A stretch of DNA of 64,000 nt from NCBI RefSeq assembly GCF_000613125.1, contig NZ_HG964497.1, forward strand, positions 702,236 to 766,235, in the 5' to 3' direction. Under the pieces are notes generated by a model that was not told the DNA's origin, did not search any database, and was given only the letters and a program-made list of their open reading frames with translations. Within the stretch, counting starts at the first letter, position 1. Each line of letters starts with the position of its first letter. The DNA is from Bacillus sp. EB01 (lineage in GTDB: Bacteria > Bacillota > Bacilli > Bacillales > Cytobacillaceae). Below, one piece after another: positions 43,923 through 54,599 of this stretch. Both the position numbers and the translations under genes were made by a program.

Positions 43923-44057
43923 ATGTGCGTAGTCGAAGTGACAGTTGAACTAAAGGGAATTAAATATAAAACAAATGTAATTGCCAATAAAGGAATGTCA
44001 GATGATGCCATTAAGCAGTTAGCTAAAAAACAAGTGTTAAAACAATGGAATGAATAA
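43923..44057 (+). CDS. Small stress-response protein, BA3454-like (44 aa)
   Basis: This short ORF has AAAGGAGAG 7-8 nt upstream. The product, starting CVVEVTVELKGIKYKTNVIA and ending AKKQVLKQWNE, resembles what I know as the BA3454 family of short stress-response proteins in Bacillus. The function is unknown. It lies 38 bp before glpX in the same direction, directly behind the MhqR-type site, so it is the leader gene of the carbon cluster. Confidence 0.7.
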   Translation: MCVVEVTVELKGIKYKTNVIANKGMSDDAIKQLAKKQVLKQWNE

Positions 44058-44095
44058 GAAAAAAGTTTAAATAATTTGTAAAGGATGATTCTAAA

Positions 44096-45076
44096 ATGAA
44101 TACTAATTTGTCGATAGATCTTGTTAAAGTTACCGAGGCCGCAGCATTGGCGGCAGGAAGATGGACAGGAAGAAAGAATAAAGACGAAGCGGATGGAGCA
44201 GCTACAACAGCAATGAGGGATATATTTAATACGATTCCTATGTCGGGAACAGTCGTGATTGGGGAAGGTGAAATGGACGAAGCACCAATGTTATTTATTG
44301 GTGAACAATTAGGAACTGGAGAAGGGCCTAAAATTGATATAGCAGTGGATCCTTTAGAGGGAACAAGTATTGTTGCGGCAGGAACATCAAATGCACTTAC
44401 AACTTTAGCGGTAGCAGAGCATGGTAATCTATTACATGCGCCAGATATGTACATGGAAAAAATTGCAGTCGGTCCTGAAGCTGCAGGGAAAATTGATATC
44501 AATGCACCAGTGATTGAAAATCTAAAAGCTGTGGCAAAGGCCAAAAATAAAAACATTGAAGATGTGGTTGTTACCATTTTAGATCGTGAAAGACATGAAA
44601 AAATAATCCAAGAAATTCTTGAGGCTGGAGCAAGGGTTAAACTCATCCAAGCTGGTGATATATTAGCTGCTATCAACACAGCATTTGAACATTCTGGGGT
44701 GGATATGATGCTTGGTTCTGGCGGAGCACCTGAAGGCGTAATAGCTGCCGCTGCATTGAAAGGCATGGGAGGAGACTTTCAAGGAAAACTGATTCCTCAA
44801 TCAGAAGAAGAAATAAATCGCCTTAAGAAAATGGGCATTAACGATATTAATCGCACTTTTTACATGGAAGACATCGTGAAGGGTGATGACGCATATTTTG
44901 TCGCAACAGGTGTGACAGATGGAGAGCTTCTAAGAGGTGTCCAGTATAAAGGGAATACTGGAATCACCCATTCAATCGTTATTCACGGTAAATCACGGAC
45001 CGTCCGCTTTATTGAAGGACGCCACTTCATTGAAGAACAACAGCATATTCAAGAACAACATTACTTGGCGGTTTAA
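44096..45076 (+). CDS. glpX: Class II fructose-1,6-bisphosphatase GlpX
   Basis: The 326-residue Mn-dependent phosphatase converts FBP to F6P. The metal-binding [12 protein letters not shown] and DPLEGTS motifs, a GSGGAPEG loop and a C-terminal [11 protein letters not shown] are present. AAAGGATGA precedes the ATG. In this cluster it would return triose phosphates to hexose phosphate for another turn of the pentose-phosphate cycle. It resembles RuMP-regeneration clusters of methylotrophic bacilli. Confidence 0.96.
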   Translation: MNTNLSIDLVKVTEAAALAAGRWTGRKNKDEADGAATTAMRDIFNTIPMSGTVVIGEGEMDEAPMLFIGEQLGTGEGPKIDIAVDPLEGTSIVAAGTSNALTTLAVAEHGNLLHAPDMYMEKIAVGPEAAGKIDINAPVIENLKAVAKAKNKNIEDVVVTILDRERHEKIIQEILEAGARVKLIQAGDILAAINTAFEHSGVDMMLGSGGAPEGVIAAAALKGMGGDFQGKLIPQSEEEINRLKKMGINDINRTFYMEDIVKGDDAYFVATGVTDGELLRGVQYKGNTGITHSIVIHGKSRTVRFIEGRHFIEEQQHIQEQHYLAV

Positions 45077-45168
45077 TACCCTTTTTTGATAGATTGTTAT
45101 TTTTAAAAAATAATTAAGTGAATCTTTGAAGATTTATATGTGTTCCTGATAGTACGAGGAGGTTTAAT

Positions 45169-45846
45169 TTGAACGAAAAGAAAATAGTAGGTGAAAAAGC
45201 AGCGGATTTCATCAAAGACGGAATGGTCGTAGGACTTGGTACTGGGTCAACCGTTTATTATACGATCCTTAAACTTGGACAACTTGTAAAGGAAGGACTT
45301 TCTATTAAAGGCATACCTACTTCGATTCAAACAGCAGAATTAGCAAAAAAACTACAGATTCCACTAGTGAGTTTTCAGGAGATTGAACAAATTGATGTTT
45401 CAATTGATGGCGCAGATGAAGTAGATTCTCATCTTAACCTGATAAAAGGTGGAGGTGGAGCCCTTTTACGAGAAAAGATAATTGCAAAAGCAGCTCAACA
45501 GTTTATCGTGGTTGCTGATTCTTCGAAATTGGTTAATGGTTTAGGGGTGTTTCCCCTTCCTGTGGAAGTTGTACCTTTAGGGGTGAAATTGACCGAAAAC
45601 CATATTAAAGAACTAGGAGGAAAACCTAGACTTCGCCAATTGGATGGCAATCCTTATCGCACTGATAATGGCAACTATATTTTTGACTGTATCTTTCCGA
45701 AGATAACGCAGCCTCTAGAATTAGAAATTAGCCTTAATAAAATTCCTGGTGTGGTTGAAAATGGCTTATTTATTGGAATGGCTGATCTGGTCGTTTCGTT
45801 GGATGAGAAAAATCAGCCAATTTACTTAAATAGAGGAGGAACATAA
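45169..45846 (+). CDS. rpiA: Ribose-5-phosphate isomerase A
   Basis: The 225-residue enzyme interconverts Ru5P and R5P. The phosphate-binding GLGTGSTVYY, active-site SIDGADEVD and KGGGGALLREK motifs are present. TTG start with AGGAGG upstream. The zwf start follows the stop by 1 bp, so the pair is co-translated. Confidence 0.95.
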   Translation: MNEKKIVGEKAADFIKDGMVVGLGTGSTVYYTILKLGQLVKEGLSIKGIPTSIQTAELAKKLQIPLVSFQEIEQIDVSIDGADEVDSHLNLIKGGGGALLREKIIAKAAQQFIVVADSSKLVNGLGVFPLPVEVVPLGVKLTENHIKELGGKPRLRQLDGNPYRTDNGNYIFDCIFPKITQPLELEISLNKIPGVVENGLFIGMADLVVSLDEKNQPIYLNRGGT

Positions 45847-47340
45847 ATGGAAGCAATGACATTTGTTTTGTTTGGAGCAACCGGGGATTTAGCAAAGAGA
45901 AAAATATTCCCCGCTTTATATAATCTATATCTTGAGCAAAAACTGCCTCAACCCTTTTCGATTGTTGGCCTAGGCAGGAGTGAAATGTCTCATAATGAAT
46001 TTCAAAAGAATGTTGAACAATCAATAAGAACCTTTTCAAGACGGGTTAAAAATGATGATGGCCAACTGAGTTCGTTCCTTGAAATCTTTCAATACAGTGT
46101 CCTTGATGCAACAAAGGCAGATGACTTCAAAAAACTGATGAGCGTCGTAAAACAACGTGAAACTGAACTGAATATCCCGGAAAATCGAGTGTTTTACCTT
46201 TCAGTCGGACCTGAATTTTTTGGCACTATTGCTTTAAATATTAAAGAAAGTGGTTTAGGTTCTACAAAAGGCTGGAAGAGGCTGATTATCGAAAAACCAT
46301 TTGGACGCGATTTAGAGTCAGCGCGTGAATTAAATGCAACCCTAAGCAAAGCCTTTGAAGAAAATGAAATCTATCGAATCGATCATTATCTTGGAAAGTC
46401 CATGATTCAAAATTTGGAGTCACTGGAATTTTCAAACCCCATTCTACAAACTTTATTGAACAATAAACATATTGCCAATGTACAAATTACGGCAAGCGAA
46501 ACGGTTGGGGTAGAAGAACGTGCGGGGTATTATGACAAATCAGGGGCTATCCGTGATATGTTTCAAAATCATATGATGCAAATCTTGATGATGACAGGCA
46601 TGCATTTGCCAAAAAGCATTAGCCCTGATGAAATCCGTCATGAAAAGCAAAAGGTAATCGAAGCGGTTCGTCCGTTAAAGAAAGAAGATGTTCGCTTTAA
46701 TGTCATTCGGGCGCAATATAGTTCTGGTGAAATAAATGGCAACACAGTTGTTGGATATAAAAATGAGCCTGGCATTAATGCAACTTCAGAAAATGATACC
46801 TATGTAGCAGCACGGCTTTGGATTGATAATCCATATTGGAAAGGGGTACCATTTTATATTCGAACTGGAAAAAGATTGGCGGAGAAGTCAACTCGGATTG
46901 TCGTTGAATTCAAAAATAACCTTAATAGTAGAAATAAAAATAAGATGTCTCCTAATCTGTTAATTATCGAAATCAATCCAAATGAAAATGTATCTTTTCA
47001 AATAAATAGTAAGAATCCAATAAACGGAGAAATCGAACCGGTTAAGATTAGTTTTTCAACCGAACAAGCCGAAATACCTGAGGCTTATGAACGTTTGATT
47101 TATGATGCTTTTCGTGGAAATTCAACGTTCTTTGCCCATTGGAAAGAAGTTGAATTGTCATGGGAATGGGTACAGCCAATTCTGGATGCATTTAAAGAAA
47201 ATCTCGTACCACTCAATAGATACCAGGCCGGTTCCTATGGACCTGAGGCGGCTGATCGGTTGCTTCGGGAAGATGGATTCAAATGGTGGCTGGATGAAAG
47301 TGCGTTAGTTGAGTTAAAAAATAAATTAGTATCACAATAA
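45847..47340 (+). CDS. zwf: Glucose-6-phosphate 1-dehydrogenase
   Basis: The 497-residue enzyme makes 6-phosphogluconolactone and NADPH. The N-terminal FGATGDLAKRKIFPAL dinucleotide fold and substrate motif RIDHYLGKSM (residue ~178) are present. The C-terminal beta+alpha domain is complete. The ribosome binding site AGAGGAGG lies in the rpiA end. It is the main reductant-producing step of the cluster. No pgl (lactonase) gene is nearby. Confidence 0.96.
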   Translation: MEAMTFVLFGATGDLAKRKIFPALYNLYLEQKLPQPFSIVGLGRSEMSHNEFQKNVEQSIRTFSRRVKNDDGQLSSFLEIFQYSVLDATKADDFKKLMSVVKQRETELNIPENRVFYLSVGPEFFGTIALNIKESGLGSTKGWKRLIIEKPFGRDLESARELNATLSKAFEENEIYRIDHYLGKSMIQNLESLEFSNPILQTLLNNKHIANVQITASETVGVEERAGYYDKSGAIRDMFQNHMMQILMMTGMHLPKSISPDEIRHEKQKVIEAVRPLKKEDVRFNVIRAQYSSGEINGNTVVGYKNEPGINATSENDTYVAARLWIDNPYWKGVPFYIRTGKRLAEKSTRIVVEFKNNLNSRNKNKMSPNLLIIEINPNENVSFQINSKNPINGEIEPVKISFSTEQAEIPEAYERLIYDAFRGNSTFFAHWKEVELSWEWVQPILDAFKENLVPLNRYQAGSYGPEAADRLLREDGFKWWLDESALVELKNKLVSQ

Positions 47341-47516
47341 CTAAAAGTATTACCGAATGATAACATCAAGTTGGCAATTTGAGTTGATGTTGGGATGAGT
47401 AATTACACATTAATAAGGAATACATGATGTCCTTAATATAATTCCGACTATATCCATAAACTTACTTTAATTTATTTTTCTAAGTCGGAGAAAAAATATA
47501 GTGAAGGAGATTCACA

Positions 47517-49511
47517 ATGAAAACAACATTAGAAACTTTAGCAGTTAATACGATTCGAACTTTATCCATTGATGCCATTAACCAAGCAAACTCTGGCCAT
47601 CCTGGACTGCCGATGGGGGCCGCACCAATGGCGTATGCTTTGTGGGCGAATCATTTAAAACATAATCCTGAAAACTCCAAATGGTTTAATCGAGATCGTT
47701 TTGTTTTATCTGCTGGCCATGGTTCAAGCATGCTATACAGCTTGCTTCATCTAGCTGGCTATAATGTGACAATTGATGATTTGAAGGGATTCCGCCAGCT
47801 AAACAGTAAAACTCCGGGTCATCCTGAATTTGGCCATACAGATGGTGTAGATGCGACGACTGGGCCATTGGGTCAAGGAATTGCTAATGCAGTAGGAATG
47901 GCAATGGCAGAAGCGCATTTAGCTGCTAAATTCAATAAAGAGAAATTTCCTGTGATTGACCACTATACGTATGCATTAGTAGGAGATGGTGATTTATCAG
48001 AAGGTATTTCATATGAAGCCATGTCCATGGCCGGCCATATGAAACTTGGCAAATTGGTCGTTTTATACGATTCTAACGATATTTCTTTGGATGGTGAATT
48101 AAATCTATCATTCTCTGAAGATATCAAGAAAAGAGTGGAATCCTTCCATTGGCAATACCTGCGTGTCGAAGATGGAAACAATGTTGAAGACATCACTAAA
48201 GCTATTGCAGAAGCTAAATTAAATACCGAGCAGCCAACTTTGATTGAAATAAGAACCATTATCGGATATGGAAGCCCGAAAGTCGCTGGCACTAATAAAG
48301 CACATGGCGCTCCACTTGGTGTGGAAGAGGCAAAAGAAACGAAGAAAGCCTATGGATGGGATTACGAAGACGAATTTTATGTACCTGAAGAAGTGAAAGC
48401 CCACTTTATAGCATTAAAAAAATTGGGCATTCAGGCTGAAGATCAATGGAATGACCTTTATGAAGCCTACAAAGAGGCCTATCCAGAATCAGGGAATGAA
48501 CTTAAAGCTGCCATTGATGGAAAAGTGTTAATTGATATGAAGGATATTTTAACCTTTGATTCTGAAAAAACTGTTTCGACCCGGGTAGCGAGCGGGAATG
48601 CTATCAACCATTTTGTGAAAATCGTTCCTTCGATCTTTGGCGGAAGTGCAGATCTTTCTGGCTCCACTATGACGGATATCAAGGGAGAAGCTGCATATGC
48701 TGTCGAGTCATATGCCGGCCGTAATGTATACTTTGGGGTTCGTGAACATGCCATGGGGGCAGCAGCGAATGGAATGGCCCAACATGGCGGGGTGAAGCCA
48801 TTTGTAAGTACATTCTTTGTGTTCAATGATTACTTGCGCCCAGCGATTCGGTTAGCAGCCCTGCAAAAGCTGCCTGTAACATATGTATTTACACATGATT
48901 CAATTGCTGTTGGAGAAGATGGGCCAACACATGAGCCCGTTGAACAATTGACTGCGCTTCGAGCAATTCCCGGACTTACAGTTATTCGTCCCTCTGACGC
49001 TAACGAAACAGCGAGTGCTTGGGCATATGCGCTTCAAAACACTGAAGGTCCAGTCGCCTTAATTTTAAGCCGCCAAAACTTGCCGGTTTTTGAAGAAACA
49101 AAGGCGAATATAGAGAACCTTTCAAAAGGGGCTTATATCTTAACAGAAACAAATGAAAATCCTGATGTTATTTTGATTCCTACTGGATCTGAGGTCTCCC
49201 TTGCTGTAAAGGCAAAAACTGAACTTGAAGATGATAATATTTCGGTACGTGTTGTGGCTATGCCAAGCTGGGAACTTTTCGAACAACAAAGTGAGAGCTA
49301 TAGAGAATATATTCTTCCCTCTTCAGTAACAAATCGTGTGTCTATCGAAATGGGAATCTCCCTCGGATGGGAACGGTATGTTGGACTTAAAGGAAAAAAG
49401 CTGTCCATTGAGACATTTGGTGCTTCAGGAACAGGTTCAGCAGTCATGGAATTATTCGGATTCACTTCTGGGAACGTCGTCAAAACCGTGAAAAATCTAA
49501 TAAATTCTTAA
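47517..49511 (+). CDS. tkt: Transketolase
   Basis: The 664-residue thiamine diphosphate enzyme shows [16 protein letters not shown] at the N terminus, the TPP motif [32 protein letters not shown] near residue 155, the Pyr domain with [14 protein letters not shown], and a C-terminal domain. It moves two-carbon units in the non-oxidative branch. AAGGAG precedes the ATG. A 176-bp spacer separates it from zwf. Confidence 0.96.
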   Translation: MKTTLETLAVNTIRTLSIDAINQANSGHPGLPMGAAPMAYALWANHLKHNPENSKWFNRDRFVLSAGHGSSMLYSLLHLAGYNVTIDDLKGFRQLNSKTPGHPEFGHTDGVDATTGPLGQGIANAVGMAMAEAHLAAKFNKEKFPVIDHYTYALVGDGDLSEGISYEAMSMAGHMKLGKLVVLYDSNDISLDGELNLSFSEDIKKRVESFHWQYLRVEDGNNVEDITKAIAEAKLNTEQPTLIEIRTIIGYGSPKVAGTNKAHGAPLGVEEAKETKKAYGWDYEDEFYVPEEVKAHFIALKKLGIQAEDQWNDLYEAYKEAYPESGNELKAAIDGKVLIDMKDILTFDSEKTVSTRVASGNAINHFVKIVPSIFGGSADLSGSTMTDIKGEAAYAVESYAGRNVYFGVREHAMGAAANGMAQHGGVKPFVSTFFVFNDYLRPAIRLAALQKLPVTYVFTHDSIAVGEDGPTHEPVEQLTALRAIPGLTVIRPSDANETASAWAYALQNTEGPVALILSRQNLPVFEETKANIENLSKGAYILTETNENPDVILIPTGSEVSLAVKAKTELEDDNISVRVVAMPSWELFEQQSESYREYILPSSVTNRVSIEMGISLGWERYVGLKGKKLSIETFGASGTGSAVMELFGFTSGNVVKTVKNLINS

Positions 49512-49619
49512 TTAAGACAAGCTTAATTGCGCGGTTGGCATGGTATGGGAGAATTAACTTTTAGGTGGGTTATAAAAGATAGTAAAGGAAACAAAACTAA
49601 TTTTTAGAGGTGAATAACA

Positions 49620-50513
49620 ATGCAAGTCGGCTTGATTGGTTTAGGAAAAATGGGTTTTAACCTAGGGCAAAATTTATTGGATCACAATCATTCGGTTGTC
49701 GCTTATGATTTGAATCCAACTGCTGTTGAAGAAATGAACAAATTAGGAGCTAAAGCAACTTCTAATCTAAAAGAATTGGTAGGCTCCTTGGAAACTCCGA
49801 GAGTGTTATGGATCATGGTTCCCCATACTGTTGTGGATTCTGTCCTAAGTGAACTCAAGCCTCTATTGGAAGAGGGAGATATCGTCATTGAGGCTGGTAA
49901 TTCCCATTACAAAGAGTCCATTCGCCGCTATGAGGAAATGAAAGAAAACGGGATAAACTATATGGATGCAGGAACATCTGGCGGAATGGAGGGTGCTCGC
50001 CATGGAGCTTGCTATATGATTGGAGGCGATCAAGAGTCTTGGGATGTTGTAGAACCACTGTTCCGTGATACTTCCGTTGAGAATGGCTATTTGTATGCAG
50101 GGCAAATTGGCAGCGGGCACTTCTTGAAAATGATTCATAATGGCATTGAATATGGCATGATGGCGGCTATTGGCGAAGGCTTTGAAGTATTAGAAAAAAG
50201 CGAATTTGACTTTGATTATGAGAAAGTCGCAAAGGTTTGGAACAATGGCTCCGTTATTCGTTCCTGGTTAATGGAGCTTACTGAAAATGCTTTCTCTAAA
50301 GATCCTAAGCTAGAAGAGATAAAAGGGGTAATGCATTCTTCAGGTGAAGCAAAATGGACACTTGAAACAGCATTGGATCTACAAACTGCAACACCAGTCA
50401 TTGCTTTATCTTTATTGTCCCGTTATCGTTCATTGGATACTGACACCTTTAATGGAAAAGTCGTTGCAGCATTACGTAACGAATTTGGCGGGCATGCGGT
50501 AGAAAAAGCATAA
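49620..50513 (+). CDS. gnd: 6-phosphogluconate dehydrogenase, short (NAD-type) form
   Basis: The 297-residue enzyme decarboxylates 6-phosphogluconate to Ru5P. The N-terminal fold [16 protein letters not shown] is followed by VVAYDLNP. The Asp at the end of the second strand suggests NAD rather than NADP. The substrate motif [14 protein letters not shown] and catalytic [10 protein letters not shown] are present. It is about 170 residues shorter than NADP-dependent GndA and resembles the YqeC/short Gnd type. AGAGGTGAA precedes the ATG. Confidence 0.94.
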   Translation: MQVGLIGLGKMGFNLGQNLLDHNHSVVAYDLNPTAVEEMNKLGAKATSNLKELVGSLETPRVLWIMVPHTVVDSVLSELKPLLEEGDIVIEAGNSHYKESIRRYEEMKENGINYMDAGTSGGMEGARHGACYMIGGDQESWDVVEPLFRDTSVENGYLYAGQIGSGHFLKMIHNGIEYGMMAAIGEGFEVLEKSEFDFDYEKVAKVWNNGSVIRSWLMELTENAFSKDPKLEEIKGVMHSSGEAKWTLETALDLQTATPVIALSLLSRYRSLDTDTFNGKVVAALRNEFGGHAVEKA

Positions 50514-50556
50514 AAAACAGCATCGGGTCTTTTACAAAATAATAGGAGGAATGAAC

Positions 50557-51222
50557 ATGAAATTTTTTATTGATACAGCCAACCTTGATGAAATTAAAAA
50601 GGCATATAAAATCGGTGTTTTATCTGGTGTGACAACCAACCCATCTTTAGTTGCTAAAGAAGGTGTTAAATTCGAAGATAGAATCGCAGAAATATTACAA
50701 GCTGTGCCAAAAGTAGAATCCGTATCTGCCGAGGTAACACCACATGCGGTGACAGCTGAAGATATGATTGCTGAAGCGAATGAATTAATCAAAATAAATG
50801 GTGGAGATCAAAACATTACCATTAAAGTACCGATGACATTAGCAGGTTTAGAAACGACTCGTTACCTTGCGGATAAAGGGGTAAAAGTAAATGTGACCCT
50901 CATTTTCACCGTGAACCAAGCCTTATTGGCAGCTCGTGCGGGGGCAACCTATGTATCTCCATTCTTAGGTCGTTTGGATGATATTTCAGAAGATGGGGTC
51001 CAACTTGTCACAAAAATTGCAGAATTGTTCCGTATTCATCAATTTGATACGCAAATTATTGCTGCGTCTGTTCGCCATCCAGATCATGTCACACGTGTAG
51101 CCATGGCGGGGGCACATATTGCAACCATTCCTTACAAAGTGATCGAACAAATTGCTAAACATCCATTAACAGATCAAGGAATCGAAAAGTTTGCTGCCGA
51201 TTGGGTAGAACCAAAGAAATAA
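50557..51222 (+). CDS. tal: Transaldolase, short (TalC/Fsa-like) form
   Basis: The 221-residue barrel starts [20 protein letters not shown] and has [12 protein letters not shown] and the Schiff-base Lys in [13 protein letters not shown] (residue ~90). This short subfamily includes Bacillus transaldolases and E. coli fructose-6-phosphate aldolase. With zwf, gnd and tkt around it, transaldolase is the likelier activity. ATG 50557 is 7 nt after AGGAGGA, while ATG 50551 abuts it. Confidence 0.92.
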   Translation: MKFFIDTANLDEIKKAYKIGVLSGVTTNPSLVAKEGVKFEDRIAEILQAVPKVESVSAEVTPHAVTAEDMIAEANELIKINGGDQNITIKVPMTLAGLETTRYLADKGVKVNVTLIFTVNQALLAARAGATYVSPFLGRLDDISEDGVQLVTKIAELFRIHQFDTQIIAASVRHPDHVTRVAMAGAHIATIPYKVIEQIAKHPLTDQGIEKFAADWVEPKK

Positions 51223-51229
51223 GTCTTAG

Positions 51230-51268
51230 CTGGTGCGTTAGCAGGTAAGATTCTTTGCTAGCGCTCCT
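51230..51268 (+). terminator. Hairpin between tal and pgi
   Basis: GCGTTAGCA / TGCTAGCGC stem with a weak T tail. It may attenuate read-through into pgi. Confidence 0.5.
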
Positions 51269-51313
51269 TTATTTAAAATTAAATGAAAAATGTTATAAAA
51301 GGAGCCTTAAAAA

Positions 51314-52651
51314 ATGACACTATCTTTTGACTATACAAATGTAAAATCTTTTATAAATCAAAGTGAAGTAGATAATCTCTCTCCCTTTGTAAAAGTAGCG
51401 CATGACATGCTTCATAACAAAAAAGGTCCAGGATCTGATTATCTAGGATGGGTAACACTTCCATACGACTATGATAAAGAAGAATTTTCAAGAATTAAGA
51501 AAGCAGCTGCAAAAATTCGGGAATCTTCTGATGCGTTAATTGTGATTGGAATTGGAGGTTCCTATTTAGGTGCAAGAGCAGCGATTGAAGCTCTATCTCA
51601 TTCCTTCCATAACCAAATGAACGGCAATACACAAATTTACTTTGCTGGCCAAAATATTAGTTCAACCTACATTTCTCATTTATTAGAAATGTTAGAAGGT
51701 AAAGATATATCCATTAATGTGATTTCGAAATCGGGTACCACTACAGAACCAGCGATTGCATTCCGAATTTTCCGGGATTATTTAGAAAAGAAGTACGGAA
51801 AAGAAGAAGCAAAAAATCGGATTTTTGTTACAACCGACAAAGAAAAAGGGGCATTAAAACAACTAGCCACTGAAGAGGGTTTTGAAACATTTGTCATTCC
51901 CGATGATGTTGGGGGAAGATACTCTGTCCTTACAGCTGTTGGGTTATTACCGATTGCTGCAGCAGGACTAGATATAGACAAAATGATGCAAGGTGCAAGG
52001 GCGGCAGCTGACAAATACAATAATCCTGATCTTGAAACCAATCAAAGCTATCAATACGCAGCGGTTCGAAATGCTTTATACCGTAAAGGTAAAACCATTG
52101 AGTTGCTAGTTAACTATGAACCTGCTCTTCATTATGTTTCTGAATGGTGGAAACAGTTGTACGGTGAAAGTGAAGGGAAAGACCAAAAAGGATTATTCCC
52201 TGCTTCTGTTGATTTTTCTACTGACTTGCATTCAATGGGACAATATGTCCAAGAAGGCCGTCGTGATTTAATTGAGACGGTGGTCCAAGTAGCAAAACCA
52301 AAAGTAGAATTAACCATTCAAGAAGACGCAGCTAACCTTGACGGATTAAACTTCTTAGCTGGGAAAACCATGGATGAAGTCAATAAAAATGCGTTCCAAG
52401 GGACAGTGTTAGCACATGTAGACGGCGGTGTGCCTAACATGGTAGTCGAACTGGATGAATTAAATGAATTCACATTTGGGGAATTGGTCTATTTCTTTGA
52501 AAAAGCCTGTGGAATAAGCGGCTTGTTAATGGGGGTAAATCCGTTTGATCAGCCTGGGGTTGAGGCTTACAAGAAAAACATGTTCGCATTGCTTGGCAAA
52601 CCAGGCTACGAGGCGGAAAAAGAGGTTTTATTAAAACGTTTAACTAAATAA
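51314..52651 (+). CDS. pgi: Glucose-6-phosphate isomerase
   Basis: The 445-residue enzyme interconverts F6P and G6P. The phosphosugar loop [17 protein letters not shown] is near residue 75, [10 protein letters not shown] near 140, [16 protein letters not shown] near 200, and the C-terminal region is complete. AAAGGAGCC precedes the ATG. In this cluster it closes the loop by feeding F6P back to zwf. Confidence 0.97.
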   Translation: MTLSFDYTNVKSFINQSEVDNLSPFVKVAHDMLHNKKGPGSDYLGWVTLPYDYDKEEFSRIKKAAAKIRESSDALIVIGIGGSYLGARAAIEALSHSFHNQMNGNTQIYFAGQNISSTYISHLLEMLEGKDISINVISKSGTTTEPAIAFRIFRDYLEKKYGKEEAKNRIFVTTDKEKGALKQLATEEGFETFVIPDDVGGRYSVLTAVGLLPIAAAGLDIDKMMQGARAAADKYNNPDLETNQSYQYAAVRNALYRKGKTIELLVNYEPALHYVSEWWKQLYGESEGKDQKGLFPASVDFSTDLHSMGQYVQEGRRDLIETVVQVAKPKVELTIQEDAANLDGLNFLAGKTMDEVNKNAFQGTVLAHVDGGVPNMVVELDELNEFTFGELVYFFEKACGISGLLMGVNPFDQPGVEAYKKNMFALLGKPGYEAEKEVLLKRLTK

Positions 52652-52672
52652 CAGGATTCAATCATTCTTAAA

Positions 52673-52814
52673 AAAGCTGTGTTAATGAATATTGTTGATT
52701 TATTAGCATTGTTGGTTGGAGCGGAAGGCACGAAGACACGAAGACTCCCAAGCCGCCCGTGGAAAGCGAAGCGCCTGGAGCGGAAATCAACAAAGTTGTT
52801 TAAGATAGCTTTTA
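52673..52814. repeat. MITE-like palindromic element between pgi and fba
   Basis: Ends AAAAGCTGTGTTAA and TTAAGATAGCTTTT are imperfect inverted repeats. Inside, TTGTTGATTT and AAATCAACAA are exact inverse copies, and GGAGCGGAA occurs in both halves. The GC-rich core (CCCAAGCCGCCCGTGGAAAGCG) contrasts with the AT-rich flanks. I have seen elements of this outline often in Bacillus intergenic DNA. Confidence 0.65.
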
Positions 52815-52865
52815 AAAAAGGTAAATCCAGAATGAGAAGTAATAATTTAGAAAGGAGAAACATTC

Positions 52866-53750
52866 ATGAATAACAAACATTTGGAACGAATTCAAACTGG
52901 AAAAGGTTTTATAGCGGCCTTGGACCAAAGCGGCGGTAGTACTCCCAAGGCACTGTTGACGTATGGTATTAACGAAAACAGCTATTCCAATGAAGAAGAA
53001 ATGTATAAAGTGGTTCACGAGATGAGGACGCGTATTATCAAGAGTCCCGCGTTTGATTCCCAGTATATTTTGGGAGCGATCTTGTTTGAAAACACGATGG
53101 ACCGTTTGATTGACGGGCAATACACAGCTGATTTTCTATGGGAGAAGAAAGGCATTGTGCCTTTTCTGAAAGTTGATAAGGGGCTTGCCCAACTTGAGGA
53201 CGGAGTACAGCTCATGAAGCCAATTGCGGGTTTGGATGATCTTCTAAAAAGGGCAAATGAACGGAACATCTTCGGGACAAAAATGCGTTCAGTTATTAAG
53301 GAAGCCAATCCTACTGGCATCAAGAAGGTTGTCAAACAACAGTTTGATATAGCGAACCAAATTGCAGAGGCCGGGCTCGTACCAATTATCGAACCGGAAG
53401 TGGATATCCACAGTGCGGATAAAAAAGAGTCTGAAAGACTATTAAAAGAGGCGCTAATCGAGCAATTATCTACCCTTGGCAAAGACGTAAAAGTTATGTT
53501 CAAACTCTCCTTACCTACAGAAGATAATTTCTATAACGATTTAACGAAGGATCCGCATGTTGTACGGGTGGTGGCGCTCTCAGGCGGCTACACACAAGCC
53601 GAAGCAAATGAAAAGCTTGAACGTAATCACGGAATAATCGCCAGTTTCTCACGGGCCCTGACAGAAGGACTAACTTCTCAACAATCAGAAGGTGAATTCA
53701 ACGCGATGCTGTCTGAGTCTATTCAGAACATTTATAAAGCCTCAAATTGA
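52866..53750 (+). CDS. fda: Fructose-bisphosphate aldolase class I
   Basis: The 294-residue Schiff-base aldolase starts with [17 protein letters not shown]. The catalytic Lys region [10 protein letters not shown] is near residue 210, and [12 protein letters not shown] near 245 binds the phosphate. It matches the class I aldolase of Staphylococcus and some bacilli, not the class II FbaA of glycolysis. Together with glpX it recycles triose phosphates. AAAGGAGAA precedes the ATG. Confidence 0.93.
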   Translation: MNNKHLERIQTGKGFIAALDQSGGSTPKALLTYGINENSYSNEEEMYKVVHEMRTRIIKSPAFDSQYILGAILFENTMDRLIDGQYTADFLWEKKGIVPFLKVDKGLAQLEDGVQLMKPIAGLDDLLKRANERNIFGTKMRSVIKEANPTGIKKVVKQQFDIANQIAEAGLVPIIEPEVDIHSADKKESERLLKEALIEQLSTLGKDVKVMFKLSLPTEDNFYNDLTKDPHVVRVVALSGGYTQAEANEKLERNHGIIASFSRALTEGLTSQQSEGEFNAMLSESIQNIYKASN

Positions 53751-53929
53751 TACGTTGTTTTGACCTACAGAACTTACAGAGTTAAAGGTAAAAATATAAT
53801 ATATCCAAATTTTATTTTAAGGGATTTATATATACCAACTCAATTAGGTTTCTATTTTTATGAAGTACTAGCTTATAAGGATAGTCATAAGAAGTTTTAG
53901 ATTTTGTTACTATTGCATCCGATTTTTAC

Positions 53930-53957
53930 CCCGTTCTAAAAAATTGAACGGGGTATT
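53930..53957. terminator. Hairpin after fda
   Basis: CCCCGTTC / GAACGGGG stem with a 9-nt A-rich loop. T-runs are weak on both strands. Confidence 0.45.
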
Positions 53958-53989
53958 GGGTGTACATTAATCTAGCTTTAAAAGATGTG

Positions 53990-54295
53990 TTTGGCATTAC
54001 AGCAAGTTCAATATTCTTTAAGCGACAGAGACAGCTAAACTTGGAATCTGATGGAGCAGGGAATTAGGCACTAAGCGGCTGCGGTGTGGGCACTCTTTAT
54101 GAGGAAACGCTGGCACTTCGACCGCCAGGTGACTGATATCCATGAGCCCTGTACTTGCCAGGATGGGCGAAGATCCAGCCGTGTCAGCTACGAACCGCTA
54201 TGGCCAGATTTATCGTATCTAAGGTTTTTGGGGGCTGATAACAGTGTCCTTCCTGCCTTGACGCAGCCGGCCCTGTTCTAATGTGGCAGACTAGT
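53990..54295. other. GC-rich patch without a supportable gene
   Basis: This 300-bp stretch is clearly richer in G and C than everything around it (GCGGCTGCGGTGTGGGC, CCGCCAGGTGACTG). A 65-codon frame (54084-54281) and a minus-strand frame cross it, but neither has a ribosome binding site or a recognisable family. It may be a decayed gene or a structured RNA. Outside it, 53751-54550 shows nothing else. Confidence 0.35.
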
Positions 54296-54552
54296 AGACC
54301 ATACATTGTAGCACCAACAATTTAATAGATTATTCCACTATTTAGATTTCCCGTGGTTTTTAGGAATAAGTATTTGGACGCCCATAGTTTACTTTTTTAG
54401 ACTAAAATTACTATTCCAATTACCCTCTTTTGTAAATACAAGGTTAACATGCTGTATGAGCTATTTGCTGAAACAAGTAAGGATAGTCATTATGGCCAGT
54501 GAAGTAAAAAGTGCAATATATTCTTAATTGAAAATACTTGAGTTCAGAATAG

Positions 54553-54581
54553 TTGACGGTATTTAAATAATAGGTTATATT
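54553..54581 (+). promoter_or_regulatory. Promoter of the YcaC-like gene
   Basis: TTGACG and TATATT are spaced 17 bp, immediately upstream of the MhqR-type operator. Confidence 0.75.
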
Positions 54582-54599
54582 TATTTTGAATTCGAGATA
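54582..54599. promoter_or_regulatory. MhqR-type operator of the YcaC-like gene
   Basis: TATTTTGAATTCGAGATA matches the recalled MhqR box TATCTCGAATTCGAGATA at 16 of 18 positions. It abuts the -10 box and covers the predicted transcription start. Confidence 0.8.

Noticed and set aside
47341-47516. Possible terminator between zwf and tkt
   Set aside because: Only a five-base stem ATCAA/TTGAT without a T-run. Too weak to call.
54084-54281. 65-codon ORF in the GC-rich patch
   Set aside because: No ribosome binding site, no recognisable family and atypical composition. Kept only as an unexplained patch.
53990-54295. Cobalamin riboswitch in the GC-rich patch
   Set aside because: GC-rich with short conserved-looking words, but the B12-box order and spacing do not fit, and no cobalamin gene follows.
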